From Panorpa germanica (lineage: Eukaryota; Arthropoda; Insecta; Mecoptera; Panorpidae), in contig OY783204.1 of assembly GCA_963678705.1 (NCBI GenBank), forward strand, positions 28,592,759 to 28,656,758: a stretch of DNA of 64,000 nt. Reading direction: 5' to 3'. Position numbers and translations under genes: made by a program. This document shows, one piece after another, positions 24,901 to 37,132 of the stretch; within the stretch, counting starts at the first letter, position 1, and the number at the start of each line of letters is the position of its first letter. The notes beneath the pieces were generated by a model. That model searched no databases, was not told where the DNA came from, and saw only the letters and a list, made by a program, of their open reading frames with translations.

Positions 24901-25194
24901 CACTGCTTGCGTCTTCACTACTGGACAGATGTATTCAGTTTAGAGAGCTATTACGAATCGTATCCCGTGTAATATTTAAAGATTTCTTCATAAGAATACT
25001 TTATTTTTATCGTCAAGTGCAGCATATGGAATTGCGTGTACAATTTTCATCATCACTTTGCTAGTAAAGTTCTTTTTAAACTTATCCATGAAGCTAGCTT
25101 TATTTTTAGTAAAACCAGAATTTTATTTTATTATATACAACATGTTGAGGGAGGAAATATTGGAAAGGAGGAGAATGAATTAATAAGAGAGCAA
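21991..25194. other. A+T-rich non-coding stretch, 3.2 kb
   Basis: Contains the fold-back at 24023-24142. The GAGCGAGC words near 24650-24680 are a short degenerate repeat. No gene recognised. Confidence 0.5.
24023..24142. repeat. Two-tier fold-back (possible MITE or hairpin transcript)
   Basis: An inner perfect 13-bp inverted repeat, TTTAAGGTAGTTA (24065-24077) against TAACTACCTTAAA (24109-24121), is nested in an outer one, TTTAAAAAGTCTAA (24023-24036) against TTAGACTTTTTTAAA (24128-24142). The left spacer between tiers is about 20 bases longer than the right. A small fold-back element fits best; a hairpin RNA cannot be excluded. Confidence 0.5.
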
Positions 25195-25690
25195 GTTAAG
25201 TAAGTGTGGGGAGAAAGGAAGGAGAGGATACTATGAGGGAAGAGGAATAACAGTAGAGGAGATAGATAGAAAACGTGAAGAAGGAAATGAGGTACAAAGA
25301 GGGATATAAAAGTGCAGCAGTCGAAAAGAATTCAGAAAAACGAGGAGGCAAGATACATTAAGAGGTATAAACGATTGTGCATGAGGAGAATACCGGAGTA
25401 TTTAAAAAAACAGAGAAATAGGGATATCAAAATGACAAAAGAGAGTGGAAGGAAGTATTGAAGAGGGCAGAGAAAGTGTGTATGCAGGATATACGGAAAG
25501 TAGGAAAAGTTACAGCAAGTTACTAGTAGATGTATGGTAGGTAGAAACTGGAAAGAATATGGAAGAACTGTTGCTAGGAGAGAAGGAGGAAAGAAGAGGA
25601 TGAAATCGGGAGAAGTAGGATGAAGCAGAGGTTGAATAACAAAGGACGAAAGCAAATAAAGAGAGAGAAGAAAGATAAGGAAGGATGACA
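25195..25690 (+). pseudogene. Divergent family A-type LINE C-terminal fragment
   Basis: Plus-strand frames interrupted by several shifts and stops still show the expected order. GYYEGRGITVEEIDRKREEG (about 25220-25285) comes first. RYIKRYKRLCMRRIPEYLKK (about 25353-25412) follows and matches the RYKRIWEREIPQYL region of the 1.6 kb copy. Next is GRKYW...RKCVCRIYGK, a decayed zinc motif whose second CxxC cysteine is tyrosine. A purine-rich tail follows. Reading by eye, it belongs to the same clade as family A but not the same subfamily. Heavily decayed. Confidence 0.6.
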
Positions 25691-28600
25691 GTATTCATAA
25701 GACTGTAAAGACTAACGGTAAAAAACATTAAAATGAATATATAATTAGTTGTCAGTGACGAGCAGGATAAAATATATCCATCATACTCACTAGAATAATC
25801 TAAACCACAGCGAACACAGTAGCTCTATTGAATATAATTTAAAATTCTCAACAATGGAATGAGAACAATTAATATACGAATACGTATTTCAACATAGTTA
25901 GAATCCTTCTTACTGTATCCTATCTCAAAATCTGACAAACAACACATAAACATTAAAAAGCACAAACAATTTGACGCTTGACAACTTTTTGATGTAAATG
26001 AATTAAATTCATGTAAAATCATTTCAGTTTTAAAATTCATACATTTTAACAATTCATCCCAGATGACATTTTTTTATTCGTTTCATTCATGTAACCCCCA
26101 CTCCCTCTCCCAACTTCTAAAACCTTTAGTTTGTTAATAGAACTGTCTAGCAGAGCTACAATTCCATTCAGAATTATCTCCCTCTTTGTTTTAAGGGATG
26201 CTGAGCTGATGCTGATGCTGCTGGTGTAGCTGTGCCCTATCTAGTACGAATAGTATCTGGTATCACAGCCAGTCATATGAACAGAGGTTTGTATAACACG
26301 ATGGATGAATTCGCACCTTATTATTCACAAGGGATGGTACTCAAATATTCAAAGGGTTGAATGGGAATGTCATGTCACTCCAGCCAGACACATTTCCTAA
26401 AGTAAGGTGTGGAACATAGAAATAAGGGATGATGGACGAAACGGGACGGGATTGGTTGGGATGGATGGATTCTGACATGTGAGGATTCTGAAAGGGATGA
26501 TTTTAAAACTATTATCCTGTGAGGACAAGTTGTTGGGATGGAGAAACAAGCTATTAATCAACTTATCATTAATCAATTGCGTTACAGATGAGCATGAAGA
26601 TGAAGATAAAGATGGAGATCGAGATCGTGTTTAAGTTTATGGGAAAATCTTGCCAATATTTCCTTTCCTTTTTGGCATTTCTTAGAGCCCTATTTCAAGA
26701 ATAACCACTTAAATTATTATAGCGAAATTGATTAGTCTCAAGATCTTTTCCAATCCGATAGAGATTAAATTTTGAATGAAATATTACTTAAGGAGCAAGA
26801 TCAAAGCTTAGGGTCGGCATTCTCGTCTATACAGACTTCTGTGTACCTCCATCTTGAAAAAATGGCGGTTAAATACAATGACCAAATAAAAAACCAATTG
26901 AATCTGAATGTGATTGTATAACAGGCACTTTAATGGAAATGTATTTAACAATAAACAAAACCTCCTTTGCTTTTTTAGGTCTTTTATAATTCCCAAAAAT
27001 AGATAACAGTATACTGTGGAATTTAAACAATTTAATAATAGTACAATTATATTATTATGAGAGTTAAATGATTAAAACTTGACTGAACACAGATTGTTAA
27101 TTGATCTAATTCAGTAAATGCTTTCAACTTGTCACTCATTTCATTTAAAACTTAATTGGACCACTTCTAATAATAAATGCATCCATCAGTTAGTTTACCA
27201 ACAATTCTATAAATAAAACTTCAACTTAAAGTTAACTTTAGATAAATAAAAAAAAAATATTCTAAAGATATAATAAATGCAATTACAGTCTAGTTACTAA
27301 CACATAGACACATTTCTGTTATTCAGAATGTCGCTTTAAGTGTTCTTTACATTATGAAGTAAGAGGACTGTAGTGTAGACCTCATCGAGATAGATAGCGA
27401 TGCGAAGTGAAGCATCCTATGTGGAAAAAATACCAAATAAAGAGAAAAATATATAAATATCTAAATTGTGATACACAATTCTTGTGATGAATTATTCAAA
27501 ATGGCACTTAAGCTGTGCGGAATGTGTGAGCTGAGTTGTTTGTACCGAGTCGAGTCTCTATTTCAATCTATGATGGCTCTAGCTGAATGTACAACTATTA
27601 TATACTAGTGCTTGCTACATTTATTTCATTTTCGGGTGTCTCTGCCTGCTTTCTATATTTATATGTCTATATTTTATTTATATCACTCAGTTTATTACAC
27701 TGGGCGTTGGGTAGATCGATGTGAACTTACGAAGTTGATGCACGAGGTAAAAAAGAATACATTTGAAAATGAAAGGTGTATCAATAAGAAGTGACTGTTT
27801 TAAATTTGATGCCATTTTGCACCCAGCGTTACAATGACATTTTAAATGTTGTATAAATAAACTACAGACATGGGAAATTAGTTATGTAATGCTCTTACAG
27901 TACTACAATGTGCACAAATTGAAAAGAATTACTATTAAAAGACAACAAAGTTATGTGAAAAGTTATAAGCCAAGTACATTGAACTGTTCATAACGTTATC
28001 AAAAAACATAACCGGTTGCGGTCTACGATTTCAGATATTATTCCTAATGCAGCCCTGGTTTTATGAAGCAACATTTCGTCATTTTGAAAGAGTTATCATA
28101 TTTTAAACCTCCCCTAGAATTGTCATACATTTTCATTTACGAACATGACATACACCCTTCATTCCTTCACCCTTACGACATAGAGATCACGTATACCATT
28201 TCAAAATTGTTTATGAATTTTAATGATATTTGATGCATCTACATCAATTTACGTAATACAACTTTAATGATATATTTATGAATACATGGCTCCTGTCACA
28301 AATATTTAATTTTCTTTTGAAAATATCCACAGGTCATGGTCATGATTCATGGAGTAAAACAACGTCTGTGCGTCGGTCTGTCTGACCTTCGTTTTCATTC
28401 ATAAATCTAGTGAATTGTGTTTACCTTCGTTAAGTACTGAGACTTTTTAAGACTCAGACGAAATCCACACGCAACCCCGCCGTTAGAACGCTACAAGAAT
28501 ACTCTGCCCCTCTTCCTCCCACTGACCCCGTGACTCCTCGCGGTCCAAAAAGCCCGAGGCCATTACAATCAATCACAAGCTTCTGTAATTGATCTGGCAA

Positions 28601-31600
28601 GTTTAATTTATTAAACAATTTACGTTTTCTTGAACTTTTATAAAGTCATATAATGTTTTATTAACAGGGGTGTTGAACATTTTTGTGCTTCTACTCTGCA
28701 AGATAATAAGTATGACAGGTTTTCTTTCTTTAAAAAAATTAACTTATTATTAGCAAGAACTAAAATAAGAATTGCATCTTTGAAGTATCACACTGTTGTG
28801 AAAATCTACAGCGCAAATCTAACCAGAAACTTTTTGTTATTATTAAAGAAAAAAGAACTACTCTAAAACCACCCACTAAGAAAAAAACCCATTGCATAAA
28901 ATTTGCATAAAATTCAAAAGTTGATTTTAGTTGTTTAAAACATTTTTAAAATAAAACTTAAAACAAATTATTTATGTGCCAGACATTTTCGTCTTTAAGA
29001 TTCTACTCTAGGTAGAGTAAAAACTTTTAAAATAATATGCATGAAGAAAATGTGTTTCCATTTTCATTATGCAATTGCATATTAAAACTATTATAAAAGA
29101 AAATGTGAAAAATCAAAAAACAAATCTCACTCTAAGATTTATACAGCTAATTTCCATTTTCTATTTTTTTCAATTTGGAACATTTTCTATTTTCTAAGTT
29201 TGTTTTTCTTCTATTCTAATGCATTTCATTTTTAAGGGTTGAACTGGTACTATAGATATATTTACTAGTGTACACGGGGGTGTGAATTCAACATTCCTAC
29301 ACTATACTATTGTACACCACCGAATACCGTTACTACCCTTAACTCTTAGAAATTGCCTTTTGTGTAATAAAACCTTGCCCCGTGCCCCGTTTGAACACCC
29401 ACGGGACGGGTACTTTGGGTTTCTTTGGGGAGAACATTCGACCCCAAATACGATTATATTCTTTGTTTTTATGTCTGTTTCGGATGTTATTTTCCTTTTT
29501 TCTTTTATAAATCCGAAATATTTTACTAAAACGTTTTCGTTCTGTCAAATTTTAAATTAGAATGATTATGTCGGTTTATTTCTAATTTGACTTGATACTT
29601 TATTACACATCAAACTAGCTTTTCACCTAGTTGAATGTTTTCTACGCCTGAACAGGTACTTCCACTTTAACACCGGTTAATAATTCAAAACGCATGTAAT
29701 AAATAAAAAAATTAACCGCAAGGATAATATGATGTATATATAACAGTTGTAGCTAGAAATATATATGTATGTAGGAAGAGAAATATAATTTCTCCAACCC
29801 CTAAAGACCTTAGAGGTTAGTATTTGGCGACCGTAAAATAACGTAATGTATCCCTTGACTAAAATAACAAAACCCCAGGGCATAGAACCTAAGAACAAAG
29901 TCAAAGGCAGCAGTTACATTTACTGTTATATCCATGCTAACTCGAATTAGTAAGGCCACATTGTTTAATTAGATCTCGAAAAAGCATATAGACCTTTCAA
30001 CATTATGTAAATATTGAATTAGCAGTATATTTTATTTATATAACAACAAAAAACAATATTAATATCAACACTGCCATCTCTTGGAATCTAATAAAACAAT
30101 CCTTAATTAATTATCATTTAAACTGAAAGATATTTTTGAGTTTTAAAGTTAAAACTGGTTGTTAAAACTTCAAAGAAAACCGACGCCATTTTGTTGAGGT
30201 TATGTCATGTCACTTAACACTATTTATAGTTGTTTTGTTAGTTTTAAGTTCAGTAAATTACACTATAAAATAAAGGAAAACAAATAAATAAAGAAATATA
30301 TTGTACGTTCAAAAGTTAAGAACTATTATTCTTGAACTGTAATTAAAAATGTTTCAACACTTCAATAAAACTTTTAAGTATTTTATTTTTCTTCCTGCTT
30401 TTTTTTTGAAGTAGTATATATTTCGTTTAAAGATTTAAGTATTTGACACGTAGAGTTTAAACGGTTGACGTAACCCCAAAAACTTTAATCCAGTAAGGGT
30501 TGGTAGCAGTGGTAACTGAAAGGAAACGTCCGAACGTTTGAACGAGCTGAACGGGCTGAAGTTCTGAACGGTTCAAGTTAATTGTCATATTGTACAAGAG
30601 TCATCGTGACTAGTAAAACTAAATGGAAAAATTCAAGAAGTATTTTGTGAAGAGAAGACAAGAAAGTAAATGTCACTATCAATTATTTATAAGATGATCC
30701 GAATTGATATTCAATTAAATAAGCATCAGTTTCTTTTATTAATACATAAAAATGTTTTATTTATACTCGTATTATGTATTTATTGTAATGGTATTCGTTT
30801 TACGTAGAGATGGGCGAAGGTGTCCCAAAAGAGGTGAGCCCTGTAGTTAAACTAAAGTAACATAATATACTTTAAATTCCAAAGCATAATTTGTTAAATG
30901 CCAATATTATAAAACATATTTTTACTCTGTGGATAATTTTCACCTCTATTTTTTGATAAACATGTTCTTTTTATAGCGAAGTTATGGGTGGGATAAACAT
31001 CACCAGGGGAAGAGGGGAGAGTATAGAATTAGGTAATTTGATTAGAATGACGACGTAGACAGAGTAAGACGTCGAGACCAAAGAAAGTGGGCGGCGTCGG
31101 GTGGTGATTTGGCTCTTTGGTAAAAAGAAGATGAAGTAAAGAGAATAAAAAAGGACGACGACGCTTCCGGCGTTGCGACGCGTGACTCGCATCAATTATT
31201 ATCATTTACAAATTATATGAACACGGCTTGTGGTTTATGGTTATTAAAAAAAATGTAAATAACAATATAATTTAGGGCATATGCTAAATAACTTACAGTT
31301 TATGATGACATTAATACAGACACTAAAGCTTTACATATAAATAATATTTAGTTGAGTCAGTTACCAACCCAACATATCTTTAAAGGTTATCCGGCAAAGG
31401 ACCAATTTTTGGCGCAGTCCAAATATTTTACGGATAAGAAACTATAATTTAAATGTAACATTATTTCATTAAAACATACAACAAAAAAATCTCTCTGCTC
31501 GTTAACCCTGAATGTTCTGTGACTCCTTATCCTGTTTGCAAAGGTTTTACTAAATTCCCTTTACGACACACACACACACATATATACATCTGCAACATCA

Positions 31601-32955
31601 TCATCGGTGGTTATGTACTCAATGTGCCTCATTTATATTCCATTGGTGTGGTCGCCCATAGACGAAGAAATGCTCCACTGAAAACCGCAACTCCCGGTTC
31701 TGGGAAGGTATCCCTGTCCTCCTTACTCCACCCTACATCTACTCTTTCCATCTCCCTCCCATCCTATTTCCGTGTACGGTTTTCTTTGATACCCGCCCGA
31801 AACGGTTGCATATCTTTATTATTCCAGACTAGTTATCGTTTGCTTTTCTTTTGCTGTCGCTTCACTGCCGTGTGCTGCTGGGTGGTAGCAGTTCTTATTT
31901 TTTGAAGATTTAACAACTGCGTTTGCGTCTGCGCCATGCAGTTACTTAAGTCTTAAATAGTTTTTTAACAACCTCGCGGTTATGACATATCGTTAAGATT
32001 TTTGTAATTTGTTTTTTTTATAACCGTCTTAATAAACGGGGACTTTTGAATACGCCCCTTAGACAACTATACATTAAGTTTAAGGTTTTTTATTTTATAC
32101 AAGAAATAAATCATGAACATTTTCTTAATTTGACATTTTCGCATGTAAATTAGGTGGGAGGTATATAGCCAACGTTACATTTTGTGTTTGTTTTACATAG
32201 GTGTGTATAAGATACATCAAGAAAACGTGTATTTTTATTTTAAGTCATTTTTTACTATTGGGCAAATATTGAACACATTTCTATTTGTTACTTTAATGCT
32301 ATATACTACTAGTAAAGATAACTCAGCAATATTTAAATAAAATATACTGCAGCTTTTCATAAAAGAATCATCCGCAATTGCTAAAATGATAATGAAACAT
32401 TATATTAAGCATCAGGGGGGCGGATGGGAAGGTAAATTTAAACCCTTAATCTCTTACGTTGATACATAAATATACACAATCGCAATAACTCGAATATTTT
32501 CATATAATATGTACATTAAAAATGAAATGACTGTAATAAAATAATGCACACAGCGATCATATGTGTCACTAACATAATCAACTAATAAAATTTTAATTAA
32601 AACATATTCTTTAACGACTACGTAGATTGTAAAGGGATAATACAAATAAAAACCCTTATAATAAATCTGTTAAAAGTAGCTTGACGTATAAAACTCCATT
32701 TTGTAAATGTATTAGTACATGACAAGTAAATGAAAGAGTTAATAAAATGTTTCCGTGCTTGAATATGACATCAAAATCAACTCAAAATGAAGTGAGGCAA
32801 GATGGATGACACGTCATCAGTGAGTACAGCGAGTGCACTCTAAATATTACTCGTAAATCCGAATCCAATAAGAAGAATATGAGTATGAGTACTTATGGAA
32901 CTTACGATATTCTCAGAAGGTTTATATCAATTTGTTAGTTGTCCTAACATTCGTA
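25691..32955. other. A+T-rich non-coding stretch, 7.3 kb
   Basis: The longest interval without a recognised element. Local features are only GCTGAT-type words (26200-26230), a short AC run (31564-31580) and patches of moderate GC (28480-28570, 31060-31170). The 128-codon plus frame at 31519-31905 spans the AC run and has no recognisable motif. Pieces of low-identity old repeats may be present but could not be shown. Confidence 0.45.
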
Positions 32956-33799
32956 CAGGGTGGCACTGCTGTATAAGTGTTCCTAATTAAACAATGGGCT
33001 ACTATGTCTTAATTTCTATAAAAGTGTACTATATACTGATAAAGTGGGTTACTAGAACCTCAAATGTCCAATTACTTTTTAATAACTCCTTATATGCTAA
33101 GAGATATTAACAATTAAAAAAGTCATTTTGTCTCTTTAATTATTAAAGGCATTCAACGTTGTACACATACCAAATGCATGTGACATCACACTCGCTGCCA
33201 ACCTTACAGCTCATAAATCTCTGCTATATGTATTTATATATCAAAATATCAAATATTATTTACAGCTATTTCAAGGAACAATCAAATTTCAATATTATGT
33301 CTGCCGTAACAGGATTAAATAAAATAAAAATTTATTATTCCTTGACTTGACTTGATTATTTGACTGCTACAAAACATTACCACAGCACTGAAATCCTCAA
33401 CAAATAACTGACGTTAAAATGCATTTCACGTCATACAAATATGGCCGACCATTTCTAGCGCTAAAACTACAATTCAAACTTTTAATTGCTATATATACGC
33501 CAATACACATTTATTAACATTAATTTCAATCAACAATTGAAAAATCGACCACTAAAGAATGAGGACACAAGCCTATTTATAAAGGTGCATAATACGTCAT
33601 CTGTAAAGTGAGTCTAGAGGTGAATGGTCGTTCATTGAAGAAACTACTGTCTTAAAAAACTATTTACACAGTAGACTCAAGATAGCAAAAGCAAAAAAAG
33701 GTTGAAGAGGTAATGAAAAAACGGGTTCTTTTTTAGAACCCTGAAATTCAGGGAAAGAGCAACACTTTCTTTGAAAAGCAAACGCTATTAGTCACCCTG
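32956..33799. mobile_element. Possible mariner-like relic (short matching ends)
   Basis: TA-CAGGGTG at 32954-32962 faces CACCCTG-TA at 33793-33801. The motif and TA flanks are like Tc1/mariner ends, but the inverted match is only about 7-8 bp and the interior has no transposase. It encloses dispersed repeat I copy 1. A tentative call that could be coincidence. Confidence 0.22.
33244..33571 (+). repeat. Dispersed repeat I, copy 1 (unknown type)
   Basis: Matches the reverse complement of 51655-51950. Long shared blocks are AATATCAAATATTATTTACA, TGCATTTCACGTCATACAAA, ATATGGCCGACCATTTCT and the CAATCAACAATTGAAAAATC region. This copy has about 60 extra bases near 33300-33355 and lacks about 35 bases present in the other copy. 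No inverted ends or tail are seen. Confidence 0.75.
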
Positions 33800-33806
33800 T
33801 ACTGTA

Positions 33807-34363
33807 CTTATAAAATAATTCAAAATGCAACTGTAATAGAATAGATATCTCAAGATTGAAAATGGAAAAATTGTTAGACACGAATGTTGAAAAGTTCTTA
33901 CTACTTGAAGTGTAAATGATATATCAGACAGGAATTGAAAAATAAAAAGAAGAATAAATATATTTTATTATATATTATAAGTATATAGAAAATATATTTA
34001 TTGTGAATATATGAGTGAGTATGAATATGTGCTGTAGTGTGCGGTAATATATGTTTTGCAAGTCTCCAATAAAACTGATGCAATGTTTTCAATATTCAAT
34101 CAGAAAACTACTAAAGTTTTATACAAATTTTATTTTACCGAAAAAATAAAATTGTTTTGAGCTCAAAAATGTTCTGGTTACGTCTAGTCTTGTTAAAAAC
34201 AAATAAAACTTCTGTAAACACATTTAACATGGCCATCGCCAAACTGGTGTTCTATTTGTCGCTTAACATGTACAAAAAGTCTGGAGCCGTAATCGGTACA
34301 GGGTTGTTAACAGTTATTTATTTATACAATAGTAGTACTAGTGTAAGGAAAAAGTAGCGAGCG
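33807..34363. other. A+T-rich non-coding stretch
   Basis: No gene or element recognised. Short open frames here are Phe/Ile/Tyr-rich and have no motif. Confidence 0.5.
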
Positions 34364-34860
34364 AAAGGAATATTGGCCAGCTATTAAAGGGAGGCAGTGA
34401 AGGAAAGAGGTGGATGGCGGAAATAGTAAGAAGGAAAGAAAAAACAGGAGAAGAAATAAGCTGATGGCTGGGTTGCACAAGGAACAGGAAGAGAAAGGAA
34501 GTACTAAAAGAGGCAATGAAGGGAAGCAGGAGACAGTTAAACTTCAGCCCAGAAAAAAAGACTAGGGAATAGACCAGTACAGAAGGAAGACTAGGGAAAA
34601 TGAAGGAAGAGGGTCAAGAGAAGAAGAAGCAGAAAGTACGTTTGGAGATAAAAAGGTCTAGAATAATGTAAATTTAATTGTCTGCGAAGTGACCGTCGCC
34701 CATATATAAAATCCAGTTATCTGGTCCAGCTCGTTATCTAGTTTGCATGGGGAACATGAAGAGAGAGGGTCAAGAGAAGAAGAAGCAGAAAGCACTTTTT
34801 GGAAGGACTAAAAGTCTAGAATAATTTTTTTTTTAGTTTTAATAAATAAATAAAGTCTAG
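34364..34860 (+). mobile_element. Family A LINE 3' end with duplicated 3' segment
   Basis: From about 34370 the frame reads NIGQLLKGGSEGKRWMAEIV, almost the same as the 1.6 kb copy, then continues Lys/Glu-rich to an in-frame stop near 34459 and beyond (KEVLKEAMKGS). It is the family A copy that runs furthest 3'. A block of about 65-70 bp (GAGGGTCAAGAGAAGAAGAA ... AAGTCTAGAATAAT) occurs twice, at about 34605-34670 and 34755-34826. The second is followed by a T-run and TAAATAAATAAAG, which may be the end of the element. Confidence 0.7.
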
Positions 34861-36856
34861 TTTTAAGAAAATAATTAGTTTTAAATAAAATTAGTAAGTT
34901 AAGTTTTAAGGTTGAATTGTTAAGATAGGAATGAAATGTAACAAGAAATAGAATACGGTAGATTGTAAAGCCGAAAGGCACACACAATTAACAATAAATA
35001 ATAAATAAAATTTATACAATAAATTCTTACTAATATTAACGTATATATTACATAACAATGACAAATGAAACGACGTATTGTACATCCATAAGGTAAGCTA
35101 AAAACCATGAACAATTCATAACAGATCGTTCAATATCTTCAACCCCTAGTTTCTACTACCACCCATTTCATTTACTACAGTTCTCCTATTAGACCCTAAC
35201 CTCTCTCTTCACCTCCTTCGCCATTTCCTACTTGTAGTTCTTATATTTCATGTTTCACAAGATTTTCAATTTACCGCTAACGAACTCTATACTGGCTAAA
35301 ACATTTGTACTAGCAGTCTATACAAAATATAAATGATTCTCTCTCTCTTTCTCTCTCAATGTTTGTGTGTGTGTGTAGTCCTGCTCGTATTAATGATGTA
35401 TATACATGGTACACATTGCTTTTGATTGGGATAGATTTAGTTTTATCTTCGTTTTGAGAATAAAATACAGATACGTTAATCGATGTATCAGATTTCAAAC
35501 GATATATCGGTGCCTTGACTCACTCATCGAATTAAAATAATAAAATCTTTTAATCAAATTATACAAAAAACTATTTATGAACTAATTAAACTAATGACTT
35601 AATTCATAACGTTAGTTCATTAAGGAATGAACCACAGTTTCAAAACTGAATTAATAACATAGTCATTTAGATTATCTTAATGTACAAGAGATACTATTTT
35701 AGATAACTAATTGACTTAAATCTTCATATGAGATCTTAATTAAATTCAAGCTTAACTTTTACGATATGTAAATAAGTAGATTCAGTTACAAGTTAATTAA
35801 ATTCAACTTAAATTAAATGTTTAATTACAGTTCATAGGGTTAAATGTGTTTATAATTAAATAAACATTTATATATATACACATGCCCACATATATATATG
35901 TATATGTATATTAAGTCACATATATACATATATGTGTGTGTTGGTGCAGTATAAAACAAACCAAAAAAGTATAAGAAATTGAAAAATTTATAAAAGTTAA
36001 AAGTAAACGTGCGGATAAAACTTTATCTCTTCCACATAAAAATGAGATCAATACTTAAAGGACCACCTATGGATTCGCTAACGACCAAGGCGTACTTTTC
36101 TTATTTTCGAAGCTTTACGACTTTATGCAAGAGCGTTATACCGGTATCGATGATGCATTAGAAAGAGATAACAATATATTTTTTATATTAAATTAAGTTG
36201 TTTTAGAGGGAGACAACAATCAAACTAATTATATCATTACTTTCAGTTCTCAATTATGATGACAATGCAGAGGAACTTGATAATGTATTGCATTTGATAG
36301 TCATACATCAATTTATTGTGGATTGTTATTGGAATGATAGATCGAACTTTAAAATGGTAATCATTTACGTTGTAAATTGACAGACAAACCAGTCTTGACA
36401 TGTCGACGATCAGCCGGTGATCACAGCCTGACTATTAGTGCAAGAGCGATGACATTCATATTATGTAACTTCCGGGTTTACTTTTAATACAATAAAATTA
36501 TGTATAATGCATATGTCGCGGCTTGCAAGTACTAGAGGAGGTGGGGTATAAAAAATTACATATTTTAATGGCCCAGGTGTATGTTTCTTCCCAGGTAGAA
36601 AGTATGCATATAATTGGACTGTTCACATATCAAATATCTTGTTTTTTATTTTCTAAAATGTTAGCTGCTTAAATTCCAAAACGGGTCCATCATAACTCTC
36701 GAATGTTAGAAAGTAAAAATGAGCTAGAAAGTTGAAATTTGGTATATTAGCTAACTTGGTACTTTATTTACGAACCGATAAATTCCTAATTAGGAAAAGA
36801 CTATCGTTGGGTATATTCCCTCTCCTGTTTTTTTTCTCTTCCAAGTTTTATTCATA
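34861..36856. other. A+T-rich non-coding stretch, 2 kb
   Basis: Includes a CT/GT microsatellite (35336-35376) and palindromic ATATATGTATAT words around 35870-35940. The 36660-36800 part has repeat-like wording (GAAATTTGGTATATTAGC) but no second copy in the window. Confidence 0.5.
35336..35376 (+). repeat. Compound CT/GT microsatellite
   Basis: A CT-rich run (about 35336-35358) is followed within a few bases by (GT)n up to 35376. Confidence 0.8.
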
Positions 36857-36867
36857 AAAGCCACAGC

Positions 36868-37117
36868 GTTTTTTTTTTTTTTAATATAGATTTTTTGGGC
36901 TTCGTAGGCACGTAGCCTTTTATCGCCCCTAATACTATTCTGTCTTTTCTTATATATTATACCCAGATAACAAAAATGATCTGTTCATGGCAACTGCAGT
37001 TATAAATCTCGGTTTCTCAATCAAAAAAGCGGTGTTAACAGGAAGCGTCTGCGAAGTCTGTAGTACCGCCCTTTGGAGTCCATTTCTTGCCATTGATGTA
37101 TTTTTACATTGCCACAG
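36868..37117 (-). mobile_element. Family C LINE, 5'-truncated insertion with 15-bp TSD
   Basis: On the minus strand the sequence matches the last part of the 60 kb copy: CTGTGGCAATGTAAAAATAC, the ATGGCAAGAAATGGACTCC region, the AACACCGCTTTTTTGATTGAG region and GGCGATAAAAGGCTACG. It ends in a poly(A) tail (T-run 36868-36882). Both sides carry AAAGCCACAGCGTTT (36857-36871 and 37118-37132), a perfect 15-bp target-site duplication that partly overlaps the tail. Its first codons read LWQCKNT, with TGG where the 60 kb copy has TGA. Only about 250 bp of the 3' end was inserted. Confidence 0.9.
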
Positions 37118-37132
37118 AAAGCCACAGCGTTT

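Noticed and set aside
31519-31905. 128-codon open frame
   Set aside because: It runs through an AC microsatellite and has no recognisable domain; likely chance.
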